Below the pieces are notes generated by a model that saw only the letters and a list, made by a program, of their open reading frames with translations, had not been told where the DNA came from and made no database searches. Positions 49,586-57,601 of a stretch of DNA of 64,000 nt are shown piece by piece. The translations under genes and the position numbers were made by a program. Origin of the DNA: a virus; the IMG/VR virus record IMGVR_UViG_3300025000_000075, positions 1 through 64,000 of that record; one strand, 5' to 3'. Numbering within the stretch: the stretch's first letter is position 1; each line of letters opens with the position of its first letter.

Positions 49586-50080
49586 ATGTGCAAAAAGACA
49601 CTAATAATTGCATTAATGTTGTTTTTTACTTCAATTGTAATTAAGAGCCAGCCTTGGATTAGTCAAGCTATGGGCACTTTTAACTTAAAACAGTTAGTAG
49701 TATCATCTCAAACACATGGAAATGGATCAGGTCAATTCTTTTTGGGTATAGGTTCATATCAATCTCAATCAGGTCAAGAAATGATATATTCTTGTTATGT
49801 TGAAAGGTATGGAATTATATATCCATTAAATATTCCTGCAAGATTTGTTACCATAATAGAGTCTAATGAGCATTTGCATTTGTATGTTTTCTTAAACACT
49901 AAATCAATGAATATGGCTTTATCTTCTGGCAATGTTCAAATTACTGATATTAATAATTTTGTATCACAGTATTTTTCTTCTGACTCATACGCTAAGTCAT
50001 TATGTAATGCTGAATTTAGATTCTATATACCAAAGAATTCAATTATTAATACCATTGATTTGAATTTAAAGACAAGGTAG
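49586..50080 (+). CDS. secreted protein with signal peptide, 164 aa
   Basis: Signal peptide MCKKTLIIALMLFFTSIVIKSQP (basic n-region, hydrophobic core, small residues before SQ). The mature part is Ser/Gly/Tyr-rich with strands (GQFFLGIGSYQ, LHLYVFLNT). Exported by the host Sec pathway into the envelope; role unknown, perhaps superinfection exclusion or lysis control. Confidence 0.65.
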   Translation: MCKKTLIIALMLFFTSIVIKSQPWISQAMGTFNLKQLVVSSQTHGNGSGQFFLGIGSYQSQSGQEMIYSCYVERYGIIYPLNIPARFVTIIESNEHLHLYVFLNTKSMNMALSSGNVQITDINNFVSQYFSSDSYAKSLCNAEFRFYIPKNSIINTIDLNLKTR

Positions 50081-50083
50081 TAT

Positions 50084-50091
50084 TAATTTTG
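50084..50091 (+). promoter_or_regulatory. TAATTTTG promoter box
   Basis: TAATTTTGTTTTATCAATTA, nearly identical to the box at 49549 and also 27 bases before its gene. Confidence 0.7.
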
Positions 50092-50118
50092 TTTTATCAA
50101 TTAAAAAAAAGGTATTAT

Positions 50119-50784
50119 ATGCTAGAGCTCAATAAAAAACTTTCATGGTTTGAGTGGTCTTTAGTCGTCTTAATAGTATTCTTAGTATTTGCCGGAAGTT
50201 TTTATATAAAAAGTCTAAAGGACGAGAGGGATCAATTACTTATTTCATTCAAACAAGATCTATTTCGTTCTGATCTTCAATTTGTAAAAGAAGACATTGA
50301 GATGTATGGGTATATTTCAAAAAGAGTCAATAAAGATTTTATTGGTTCAATCGAGAAGGCTTCAAAAGAATATTCAATTCCGGTTGGAATGCTTCATTCA
50401 ATATTTAGGGTTGAGTCAGATTATAGATGGATGATTAATCACCCAAAGATATTTGTAAAAGGTAAAGAAACAAATGCAATTGGTCTAGGTGGGGTGGTTT
50501 GGGAATACTGGAGTGATAAATTAATAAATAAAAAAATTGCTGAAAACAGAAATGATCTTTATATACCAGAAGTTAATATTGAAGCTGCGGCTTATATTTT
50601 AAGATATATTATTAATGAAGAAATTCATAAACCAGGGGCTGATTTATTAGGCAGAATTATTACGCGTTATTATGGAGCTTATTCTGAACTATACAAAGAT
50701 AAAACAATTAAAATTACCAGTGAGCTTTGGATGAAAAAAATGATCAGAGATATTAAATTAATTGGTTTTGTGAAAATTAAGTAG
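50119..50784 (+). CDS. membrane-anchored lytic transglycosylase (SLT-like)
   Basis: About 221 aa from MLELNKKLSW (AAAGG upstream). N-terminal TM (WSLVVLIVFLVFAGSFYI). The SLT domain shows IPVGMLHSIFRVESDYRW with the catalytic Glu in the ES dipeptide, NAIGLGGVVWEYW, VNIEAAAYILRYI and RYYGAYSELY. It cleaves peptidoglycan glycan strands and may aid lysis, DNA entry or late envelope remodelling. Confidence 0.75.
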   Translation: MLELNKKLSWFEWSLVVLIVFLVFAGSFYIKSLKDERDQLLISFKQDLFRSDLQFVKEDIEMYGYISKRVNKDFIGSIEKASKEYSIPVGMLHSIFRVESDYRWMINHPKIFVKGKETNAIGLGGVVWEYWSDKLINKKIAENRNDLYIPEVNIEAAAYILRYIINEEIHKPGADLLGRIITRYYGAYSELYKDKTIKITSELWMKKMIRDIKLIGFVKIK

Positions 50785-50790
50785 GTTATT

Positions 50791-51090
50791 ATGAACTTTG
50801 AAGAAAAAGCTTATTCAACTCTGAAGACTTGTACTCATTATTGCGTTGTGCATAAAGGCATTTTTAGAAAAAGAAAGATTATATTTGCTTTTAAGAAAAA
50901 TATTGGTACAAATGCTTGTTTACGGCTCGAGTCTTCAAAAAAAGGATTAAAGGTTATAAACGCTTATCAATATATTGCAGATGATGGGTTTTCAGTTATA
51001 ATGGATGAACACACAACAGTAAATGTTTCTAAAGAGGTTTTTGATAAGCTTGAAGAATGCATAATTGAAAATTTAAATGAATGGAAATAA
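50791..51090 (+). CDS. hypothetical protein, 99 aa
   Basis: Not recognised. Basic N-terminal half (IFRKRKIIFAFKKN), acidic C-terminus. Overlapped slightly by the next frame. Confidence 0.6.
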   Translation: MNFEEKAYSTLKTCTHYCVVHKGIFRKRKIIFAFKKNIGTNACLRLESSKKGLKVINAYQYIADDGFSVIMDEHTTVNVSKEVFDKLEECIIENLNEWK

Positions 51091-51106
51091 AATAAGGATA
51101 ATAGAT

Positions 51107-51511
51107 ATGATCTCACCAATGTTATTTGCTCCAATCTTTTTCAGAAGAGGTAGAAGAGGTGGAATAGGAGGTCCTTCATCTAAACCTGTTGAAGACACAA
51201 GAACTCAATGGCAAAAGTATTTAGATGAACCAATTTGGAGACCCTCAATATTCTTTTTCTCTTTTGCTCTAGCTTCTTTTATTTTCCTTTTGGTCTTTGA
51301 GGCTGCTATACGTTGTCTTGCAGTAATTGGAATAGAAACAATTGAAATCACAAATCAGTGGTCAATAATTATATTAACTGGAGATTATTTTATAAAGTTT
51401 TGTGCTTTATATTCTCTATTATATCTATTGTTCTTGATAATAGGTCTAATCTTATTACCTTTTGCCATACGCAGAAAAGATAAAGCAATTAAAGCAGGAG
51501 ATGAAGAATAA
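51107..51511 (+). CDS. membrane protein, 134 aa
   Basis: Start MISPMLFAP (AAGGATAATAG upstream) preferred; an ATG 10 codons earlier overlaps the previous gene. TM segments IFFFSFALASFIFLLVF and FCALYSLLYLLFLIIGLILL; Arg/Gly-rich loop (RRGRRGGIGGP). Function unknown. Confidence 0.62.
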   Translation: MISPMLFAPIFFRRGRRGGIGGPSSKPVEDTRTQWQKYLDEPIWRPSIFFFSFALASFIFLLVFEAAIRCLAVIGIETIEITNQWSIIILTGDYFIKFCALYSLLYLLFLIIGLILLPFAIRRKDKAIKAGDEE

Positions 51512-51515
51512 GTTT

Positions 51516-51603
51516 AAGCCGGAGATTTTAACACTAAACAATCGGGTAAAGCGTTAATTTGTGTATTGTGAGGGTCACAATAAACACTCCGGCTTTATTT
51601 TTT
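51516..51603 (+). ncRNA. structured element with terminator-like outer stem
   Basis: Outer stem AAGCCGGAG (51516-51524) with CTCCGGCTT (51587-51595) encloses about 60 bases that include an 8-bp hairpin TATTGTGA/TCACAATA (51564-51571, 51575-51582). TTTATTTTTT follows. A complex terminator, or the 3' part of a processed small RNA. Confidence 0.55.
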
Positions 51604-51617
51604 AAAGGATTTTTAAA

Positions 51618-51935
51618 ATGAATGGTTTAGAAGCATTATTGATATTAATGGGGTTGTTTGCATTTTTTATTTATATTTCAATTTCATCAAATTGGTACCA
51701 TGAAATAATTCAACTGCGAAAAAAAGAACAAAGATGGATGGATATATATGTACCAAGTCTAGATGAAATCATTCAACATGAAAGAAGTTCAAAATTTATC
51801 AATGGTTTAATTTTTTTAATAGGCAGAACTAATAGACTATTTATTGCAATTAAAAATATTAAACACTTTAGGTTTAATTTAGATATTGCCAAAGCTTATC
51901 GAGAGTTATCAATCAATAAAAATATTATTCAATAA
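51618..51935 (+). CDS. membrane-anchored protein, 105 aa
   Basis: N-terminal hydrophobic segment (LEALLILMGLFAFFIYISI) followed by a charged domain with a second weak hydrophobic patch (FINGLIFLIG). Start after AAAGGATTTTTAAA. No family recognised. Confidence 0.6.
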   Translation: MNGLEALLILMGLFAFFIYISISSNWYHEIIQLRKKEQRWMDIYVPSLDEIIQHERSSKFINGLIFLIGRTNRLFIAIKNIKHFRFNLDIAKAYRELSINKNIIQ

Positions 51936-51953
51936 AATCACGAGAGTACTATA

Positions 51954-52388
51954 ATGGAAGTAACAATTAAAAACATGCCGGTTCTGGAAGTTGAAGTAAA
52001 GATTAACAAGAAACAATTCTTTTTTAATCTTGAAAGAGATGGGAATAATTTTGGTGTTATTAAAGTTATTAATATCATTTCAAGTGAAAACAATACTAAA
52101 AATGTATTTATAGAAATGGCAGTAGCTCCTGAAATTGCTGCAATTTGGAACATGACTCCTGAAAATTCTCAAGCTATTATTCAAAAGAATTATCCAGAGC
52201 TCCATCCTTTAACTGAAGAAGTAATAAAATTCTTACTTAAGCATAAGAAATTGGATGTGCATTCGGACTTTATTGATTCTTTTAATAATGATTTTGAACC
52301 TAATAATGAAATCTTAAAAGGTCTAACCTTTGTAGCTTCTCAGCCAAAAATTGTATCTATCGATAAAAGGAACCGTAATATTAACTGA
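51954..52388 (+). CDS. hypothetical protein, 144 aa
   Basis: Not recognised. Strand-rich N-terminus (EVTIKNMPVLEVEVKINKK), helical acidic C-terminus. Confidence 0.6.
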   Translation: MEVTIKNMPVLEVEVKINKKQFFFNLERDGNNFGVIKVINIISSENNTKNVFIEMAVAPEIAAIWNMTPENSQAIIQKNYPELHPLTEEVIKFLLKHKKLDVHSDFIDSFNNDFEPNNEILKGLTFVASQPKIVSIDKRNRNIN

Positions 52389-52394
52389 GGTTAA

Positions 52395-52622
52395 ATGGAC
52401 CAGAACGAGTTATTAAAGTTTAAGCTAAGAGAAAGTGTTGAGACTATTAATAAGTGTCATACACTGCTTGACAAAATTAATATGCCAAGAACTTCAAGGG
52501 ATAATAAAATGTTTTCTCTAGAAGAAAGAATTTCAATATTAGTTGATATAAAGAATGATCAAATCAAATACTCAATTTTCAGCAAATTTTTACATAAATT
52601 GAGAACGAAGCTTTATATTTGA
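52395..52622 (+). CDS. hypothetical protein, 75 aa
   Basis: Charged helical protein. Its last codons overlap the TATATTTG promoter at 52614. Confidence 0.58.
   Translation: MDQNELLKFKLRESVETINKCHTLLDKINMPRTSRDNKMFSLEERISILVDIKNDQIKYSIFSKFLHKLRTKLYI
52614..52621 (+). promoter_or_regulatory. TATATTTG promoter box
   Basis: TATATTTG followed by AATTATTGATTTAAAAC, about 120 bases before the 52741 gene, so its transcript has an unusually long leader. Confidence 0.68.
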
Positions 52623-52660
52623 ATTATTGATTTAAAACAATTTGATTTTTGTATTGCCTA

Positions 52661-52722
52661 GCCTTTGCAATATGACTCACTCACCAATAGGGGTAGGATG
52701 AATTTCCGCCCCCTATAAAGGC
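52661..52722 (+). promoter_or_regulatory. structured 5' leader, riboswitch-like
   Basis: GCCTTT (52661-52666) pairs with AAAGGC (52717-52722); inside, ATAGGGG (52687-52693) pairs with CCCCTAT (52710-52716). A junction and an internal purine-rich loop (TAGGATGAA) remain unpaired. It ends 18 bases before the ATG. I cannot match it to a known riboswitch class. Confidence 0.55.
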
Positions 52723-52740
52723 ATTAAATTTGAGGAAAAT

Positions 52741-52965
52741 ATGGCAGAATTAACTCAACAACAAATTGATAGTATAGCTGAAACTATAAAAGCTATGGAT
52801 CAGTATACCCTTTGTAGGAATTGGAGGTTTGCTCCTTCTGGTACTTTAATGTTTAGGAAAGATTTAATTACTAGTGAAGGTAAAAGTTTGGGAGATTTAT
52901 TTTCAGACACTCTGAAAGAAAAAGGTGGATTTACTTCAGAAATTTCAAAAGAATTGGGGTGGTGA
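52741..52965 (+). CDS. hypothetical protein, 74 aa
   Basis: Small helical protein downstream of the structured leader (GAGGAAAAT before ATG). No family recognised. Confidence 0.6.
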   Translation: MAELTQQQIDSIAETIKAMDQYTLCRNWRFAPSGTLMFRKDLITSEGKSLGDLFSDTLKEKGGFTSEISKELGW

Positions 52966-52966
52966 A

Positions 52967-53326
52967 TTGACTAAAGAACAATATGATATTTATATTGAGA
53001 ATAGAAATCATAATCCTCATAAAATTGATTACCTCTACAGATGTTTATATACTGGTGCAGGAGAAGAGTATCAATTAGAAGGACAATTTAACTGTTCTAT
53101 TAAGGAATTGAAAGAGCTTTATCCAGGTGTTCATCATACTCAAATAACATTACTTAAAGCGCTTTTTATTTCTCTAGATGAAGGGCTTAATAATCAACCT
53201 ATTCAGGATCAATTGCTCGAAGAATTTAAACTTTATGTATCAAATAAAGATTTATTTGATACTGATATCAGTAAATGGCTGCTTCTTATTGAAACAGATA
53301 GTTATGAAGAATTAATGGAAGGATGA
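52967..53326 (+). CDS. hypothetical protein, 119 aa (TTG start)
   Basis: TTG at 52967 (TKEQYDIYIENR) is chosen because GGGGTGG lies just upstream and it begins right after the previous stop. The in-frame ATG at 52925 would overlap 41 bases. No family recognised. Confidence 0.55.
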   Translation: MTKEQYDIYIENRNHNPHKIDYLYRCLYTGAGEEYQLEGQFNCSIKELKELYPGVHHTQITLLKALFISLDEGLNNQPIQDQLLEEFKLYVSNKDLFDTDISKWLLLIETDSYEELMEG

Positions 53327-53327
53327 T

Positions 53328-53792
53328 ATGGCAAAAAACCCTATTAATCATATGAAATCTGCAAATACTTCGATTTATGAAAGTTCAAATTTTATGTCCC
53401 AGAGACTTTTTATAAAGTCTTTGAGAAAGTTTATTGAAGAAAATTATAATTTGACTCAGTCTCATGCTTTCATGCAAATGCTTTTGTTATTGAGAGATTA
53501 TTACTATCACAGAGTAGTTAAAGAGGCTTATGAGAAAGCAAACCTTGTTTTCTTTGAAAGAGTTTTAAAAGGTGATATCCCAGTAGGTCCATTATCACTA
53601 GTAGATAAAAATATGCCAACCCTTAATGAGCTCCCATATTTAATTGAAGATATATTGGAAAGGGAAAATTCTAGGTATTATGAGGCTGTTTTATCTGGTC
53701 GTCCTCTAATACAGGACCATCAAATCAAAGGATATACTTGGTTATATAATGAGATGACTTCATTTATAAAATTTAGGAAAGATATTAAATGA
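53328..53792 (+). CDS. hypothetical protein, 154 aa
   Basis: Largely helical (HAFMQMLLLLRDYYYHRVV, LIEDILERENSRYYEAVL). No family recognised. ATGA overlap with the next gene. Confidence 0.6.
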   Translation: MAKNPINHMKSANTSIYESSNFMSQRLFIKSLRKFIEENYNLTQSHAFMQMLLLLRDYYYHRVVKEAYEKANLVFFERVLKGDIPVGPLSLVDKNMPTLNELPYLIEDILERENSRYYEAVLSGRPLIQDHQIKGYTWLYNEMTSFIKFRKDIK

Positions 53793-54097
53793 GAAAAAGA
53801 AAGCCTTTAGGTATTTATGGAATGTGTATAGGTAAGAATACTTGTATAGGTACAAAACCAAAAAAGGTCATTGTTGTTTATTGGAGAGAAAATAAACAAA
53901 AGAAGACTAAGAAGTTTTATTACCATGTTTATGCTAAACCTTTAGGTACTTATGTAAGATCAGATATTTATTCTGTATCAAAAAAAGCATTGAGGTTCAG
54001 AAACTCACTTAGTTATTATAAACTTAAATTCTCTCATATTACTCAAAAACAACTTTTTACTGCTATTGATTCTCTTAATTGGAGGTTTGACATATAA
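53789..54097 (+). CDS. hypothetical basic protein, 102 aa
   Basis: Very basic (KRKPLGIYG, KKTKKFYYH); possibly nucleic-acid binding. No family recognised. Confidence 0.58.
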   Translation: MRKRKPLGIYGMCIGKNTCIGTKPKKVIVVYWRENKQKKTKKFYYHVYAKPLGTYVRSDIYSVSKKALRFRNSLSYYKLKFSHITQKQLFTAIDSLNWRFDI

Positions 54098-54735
54098 TGA
54101 TAAATACTATATCACTTTGTGATGGAAAGTATACTTTTAAACATGATGATGAGATTGGTTCTTTTATTTGTTTAAGATATGGTGGTAATTGGAGAAATTT
54201 TACTGGAGATGGTGCAGTTCTTTCACTATTTCAATATATTCAAGATCTTGAACTTGAATTAAAAAAATCAAAGAATCAACTTGAAATGATGAAAGAAGAT
54301 TATCATGCTCAATTAAGTCAAAATGCTTTAATTCAGAGTCAAAATGCTTTTAATCAAGACCCTAAGTTTCAAGAATTAGGTGAGTTTGAACTAGATGATA
54401 TGCTACCTATTGAAAATCCATATTATATTGTAGTTAATAAACATAATAGAGTAATTGCCTATGGTAATCATGACGAACAAGCTGTTAAAACTTGGGCAGA
54501 TGAGTGGGCAATTGAGAGTGATATGATATTAGATGTAGATTACGAAATAATATTAATTGATTTACTTAAACCAACTCAGAAAGAACAGTATTATGCTGTT
54601 ATTAACAAAGTTAATAAAGTAATTGCTTATGGTCATCATAATAAAGAAATAGTAAAAGATTGGGCTTCACAATTTGCTGAAGGTCAATTCAGTTATGAAA
54701 TAAAAAGATTATTCTCAAGGAAAATAGGTTTATGA
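54097..54735 (+). CDS. protein with two internal repeats, 212 aa
   Basis: Residues about 108-140 and 165-197 repeat: YYIVVNKHNRVIAYGNHDEQ and YYAVINKVNKVIAYGHHNKE, each followed by a helix with WA. A coiled-coil-like stretch precedes (LELELKKSKNQLEMMKED). A duplicated small domain; function unknown. Confidence 0.62.
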   Translation: MINTISLCDGKYTFKHDDEIGSFICLRYGGNWRNFTGDGAVLSLFQYIQDLELELKKSKNQLEMMKEDYHAQLSQNALIQSQNAFNQDPKFQELGEFELDDMLPIENPYYIVVNKHNRVIAYGNHDEQAVKTWADEWAIESDMILDVDYEIILIDLLKPTQKEQYYAVINKVNKVIAYGHHNKEIVKDWASQFAEGQFSYEIKRLFSRKIGL

Positions 54736-54923
54736 AAGAATATTTATTTATTGTAGGGTATTCTTGTGATCCCAAAAAGTATATAACGAGAGTATATGCT
54801 GATTCTTATGAACTAGCAGTGGATTTTTTCATGGAAGTTAATGGTCTTGATAAACAAAAATATCGAGGGGTTGTATCAACTGTAATTGAATTAACAAGTA
54901 TGTCATATAAAAGAACTAAGTAG
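54732..54923 (+). CDS. hypothetical protein, 63 aa
   Basis: ATGA overlap with the previous gene. Starts MKEYLFIVGYSCDPKKYITR; no family recognised. Confidence 0.57.
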   Translation: MKEYLFIVGYSCDPKKYITRVYADSYELAVDFFMEVNGLDKQKYRGVVSTVIELTSMSYKRTK

Positions 54924-54926
54924 TAT

Positions 54927-54934
54927 TAAATTTG
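54927..54934 (+). promoter_or_regulatory. TAAATTTG promoter box
   Basis: TAAATTTGTATTGTAATTAA, 26 bases before the 54961 gene; a variant of the shared motif. Confidence 0.62.
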
Positions 54935-54960
54935 TATTGTAATTAAAATTGAGGTTTAAA

Positions 54961-55374
54961 ATGGCAAAAACTGTATTAGCAATAGTGCTCAATAAAAAAG
55001 ATTCATCTCAAACCCTTTTATCTGTTTTATCTGAAGGTATTAATGATAATTTTAATACTTCAGATCTTGAAGAAAGAAGAGTTAAAAATAAATCTATTTA
55101 TGATGAATTTCAAGCTATTAATGACCCATTCATTATTTCAAAATTTAAAAATACACGTGGATTTTTAGATGCTAGAATGAAATGGGAAGTGGATCGTTGT
55201 TTTACAAATGAGATAACTTCTGAGTTGTCAGAAGAGATGCATATTAATAATGAAGAAGCTCAACTGTTAATGGAAGAACTTACTTATATTATTGTTAATG
55301 CTGCTGCAAGATTAAAGATGTCAAGATATTCTCTAATTGAAGCAATTAAGACCAATTGCTCGGATAATTTTTAA
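54961..55374 (+). CDS. hypothetical protein, 137 aa
   Basis: ATG of MAKTVLAIVL after GAGGTTTAAA. Helical, with EEAQLLMEELTYIIVNAAARL near the end. No family recognised. Confidence 0.6.
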   Translation: MAKTVLAIVLNKKDSSQTLLSVLSEGINDNFNTSDLEERRVKNKSIYDEFQAINDPFIISKFKNTRGFLDARMKWEVDRCFTNEITSELSEEMHINNEEAQLLMEELTYIIVNAAARLKMSRYSLIEAIKTNCSDNF

Positions 55375-55407
55375 TGTATCTATACAATAAATTGAAGGCA
55401 TTTTATT

Positions 55408-55872
55408 ATGCAAATTCCAAATAGTATATTAATAGAGCAATATCATAAACTTTATAAATGTTTGAAAAAGATTAAATCTATTCATGCTCTATCTGTTAAA
55501 AACTTCATTGATTATTATTCAATAAATAGAAGGATATATTATATCCCCAATCATGATGAATACTTAATGGCTTTATTGAAAACTTTGAAAAGGTCTAAGC
55601 TTCTAAAGAAGGGTAAATTGAGGGTTATAGAGTTTAAGTTATTAGATGTTCCACCTCATCATTGTGGAGATATTACTTTATGTCTTAGTGACTATGGAGC
55701 AATGAATTCAATTGTTGAGTTTTTTAAGTATGATAAATTTGAGTACAAGAAACAAATAATTAAAAAGAAACTTACTAAATTATATCCTGATTTAAATCAT
55801 TGTATTTGGGCAGTTATTATGTTTATAGTTGATAGATCATTGGAAGATTCTTTACAGAGTAAAAAAAGATGA
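55408..55872 (+). CDS. hypothetical protein, 154 aa, possibly frameshifted with next
   Basis: No family recognised (HYxP-type Cys/His string VPPHHCGD inside). It ends six codons after a run of seven A residues; the other frame continues at the same place into the next gene. Confidence 0.55.
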   Translation: MQIPNSILIEQYHKLYKCLKKIKSIHALSVKNFIDYYSINRRIYYIPNHDEYLMALLKTLKRSKLLKKGKLRVIEFKLLDVPPHHCGDITLCLSDYGAMNSIVEFFKYDKFEYKKQIIKKKLTKLYPDLNHCIWAVIMFIVDRSLEDSLQSKKR

Positions 55873-56224
55873 AAGCTATAATAAGTATTTTAATTTGGGT
55901 CTGCATAGTAATATTGATATTAAGACTTTGGAGAAAATAATAATCTATTGTAGAAATAATATTAATCAATACTTAAGAGGGCTTATGTTCATTTATTATA
56001 TTTTTTCATTTGATTATATTAATAATATTGAAAAATCAATTGAAGTTATTAAAATTAAAGCTAAGTCTAAAATGAAAGTTGAAGAATATATAGATTCTAG
56101 CTTAGCTACTAATACAAGTACTGATATAATCTTAAATGGTGAACAATTTAAAATACTTGAAAGTAAAGTAAAGATATCAAAAAAGTTAAAAACAATTGAT
56201 ATTTCTGATTCAGATGAGTTTTAA
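55829..56224 (+). CDS. hypothetical protein, up to 131 aa (no clear start)
   Basis: The frame opens with TTG at 55829, overlapping the previous gene by 44 bases, and has no good SD. Slippage at the A7 run (55861-55867) would join it to the upstream frame. Its stop is immediately followed by the sigma region 4 gene. Confidence 0.5.
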   Translation: MIDHWKILYRVKKDESYNKYFNLGLHSNIDIKTLEKIIIYCRNNINQYLRGLMFIYYIFSFDYINNIEKSIEVIKIKAKSKMKVEEYIDSSLATNTSTDIILNGEQFKILESKVKISKKLKTIDISDSDEF

Positions 56225-56452
56225 ATGGATAATTGTATAGATATACAGGAACAATTTGAACAAGAAGAAACTAATCAAAAACTTCTTGAATTATTAAAGA
56301 AATTACCAGAAAGAGAACGTACGCTACTAATCCTCAAATATAGAGATGGTTTATCAATAAAAGAAATTAGTAGAATTCTTGATGTGAAACCTATGTCTCT
56401 TTATATTATGCATCAAAAAATCTTCACTAAGCTAAAAACTGCACTTGAATAG
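56225..56452 (+). CDS. sigma-70 region 4-like protein, 75 aa
   Basis: LLKKLPERERTLLILKYRDGLSIKEISRILDVKPMSLYIMHQ is a clear sigma region 4 helix-turn-helix (E-R-x-x-L....SxxEIA-like). It lacks a visible region 2, so it may be an anti-sigma-like partner, an appropriation factor or one half of a split sigma. Confidence 0.7.
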   Translation: MDNCIDIQEQFEQEETNQKLLELLKKLPERERTLLILKYRDGLSIKEISRILDVKPMSLYIMHQKIFTKLKTALE

Positions 56453-56462
56453 TCAGATGTAT

Positions 56463-56470
56463 TATATTTG
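56463..56470 (+). promoter_or_regulatory. TATATTTG promoter box
   Basis: TATATTTGTTTTGTCAATCA, an exact extended match, 35 bases before the 56506 gene. Confidence 0.8.
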
Positions 56471-56492
56471 TTTTGTCAATCAAAATAATTTG

Positions 56493-56992
56493 AAAGGAAA
56501 CAAATATGTCCAAAGAATTAATAATTCCTAAATCACTTTCACATTTCAAAGATGGTTTACATTATTTAGCATTTGATACATTGAATGCTCAAGCGCCAAA
56601 AGAAAACAGAGATCATTTGAAGCTTAATGGGTATAATACTGTTGAAGAATTGATTAATGGAGATTTTGATTTACAAATTTATCATGCTGAAAACTTGATT
56701 ATGCATATTGATCTTGAACAAAAAGGAATTTTCTTTACTGAGGCTTCACTTGAGCAATGTTTAAAGATAGCAAATCTCGGTGAAGATAAAATTATGGAAT
56801 TATATTCAAAGCATGATATATCTCATGATGGTGGAGATGATTTTGATTATGGTCAAAGTTTTCCTGGGATGCTTTTTGATATTATGGATGCTTGTGTAAA
56901 AGATGAAACAACTGAAACTGCGGTGTATCTTCAATGACAAAATATAATTTTGAGCATTATACTGATATGGATAATTTTTCAAAGGAAACAAA
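56493..56992 (+). repeat. about 488-bp segmental tandem duplication, first copy
   Basis: Gene A (56506) with its leader AAAGGAAACAAATATG and the first 48 bases of gene B (57425) was copied: the leader string recurs at 56981-56996 and gene-B-like codons at 56934-56980. The copies have diverged, so this is older than the 109-bp event. Confidence 0.75.
56506..56937 (+). CDS. paralogue A, hypothetical protein, 143 aa
   Basis: No family recognised. Shares many strings with the next gene (IPKxxSxFKxxLHxLAFxTL, YHAExLIMHID, KGIFFTExSLEQC). The C-terminus is rich in D and G. Confidence 0.65.
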   Translation: MSKELIIPKSLSHFKDGLHYLAFDTLNAQAPKENRDHLKLNGYNTVEELINGDFDLQIYHAENLIMHIDLEQKGIFFTEASLEQCLKIANLGEDKIMELYSKHDISHDGGDDFDYGQSFPGMLFDIMDACVKDETTETAVYLQ

Positions 56993-56993
56993 T

Positions 56994-57425
56994 ATGCTTA
57001 AGTCTTTAATTATCCCAAAACATTTTTCTTACTTTAAAAAGGACCTACATTTTTTAGCGTTCAATACTCTTGAAGCAAAATTTCATGAAATGATGAAGAC
57101 TCTAGATTTAAGGCATGAACATTGGGGTTTAATCGAAGAAAAGATTAATAGAGATTTTGATTTGAAAATTTACCATGCTGAATCATTAATTATGCATATT
57201 GATACTATTCAAAAAGGTATCTTCTTTACAGAAACTTCACTTGAAAAATGCATTGAAATAGCTAATAAAGATGAACATGATATTATATCTCTTTATGCAT
57301 CTCATGGATTTTCCTATAATGGTGAAGACGATTTTTATGATGTTCAAGGTTTTCCTGGATGGGTTCTTAATATTATGAAAGCTTGTGTTGATGATAAATC
57401 TATTGAAACTTTAGTACATTTCTAA
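56994..57425 (+). CDS. paralogue A', hypothetical protein, 143 aa
   Basis: Start MLKSLIIPKHF retains the duplicated AAAGGAAACAAAT leader. The frame also continues upstream to an ATG at 56934, but those 20 codons are the remnant of a gene B N-terminus. Confidence 0.65.
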   Translation: MLKSLIIPKHFSYFKKDLHFLAFNTLEAKFHEMMKTLDLRHEHWGLIEEKINRDFDLKIYHAESLIMHIDTIQKGIFFTETSLEKCIEIANKDEHDIISLYASHGFSYNGEDDFYDVQGFPGWVLNIMKACVDDKSIETLVHF

Positions 57426-57601
57426 TGAGTAAATATAGTTTTGAACATAAAACTGATATGGATAATTTTTCAAAGAAAGATTTTACATTGGCTATTGAGG
57501 TAGTCGAAGGTTTAATAAGTAGGACTACTAATCCACTTGAGTTAAGGAAATGGAAAACTCGATTAGATGATCTTAAAAGAAGGATGAAAAAATTAAAATG
57601 A
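57425..57601 (+). CDS. gene B, small basic protein, 58 aa
   Basis: MSKYSFEHKTDMDNFSKKDF then a helical basic C-terminus (KWKTRLDDLKRRMKKLK). TAATG overlap with A'. Its first 17 codons resemble the remnant at 56934. Confidence 0.6.
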   Translation: MSKYSFEHKTDMDNFSKKDFTLAIEVVEGLISRTTNPLELRKWKTRLDDLKRRMKKLK

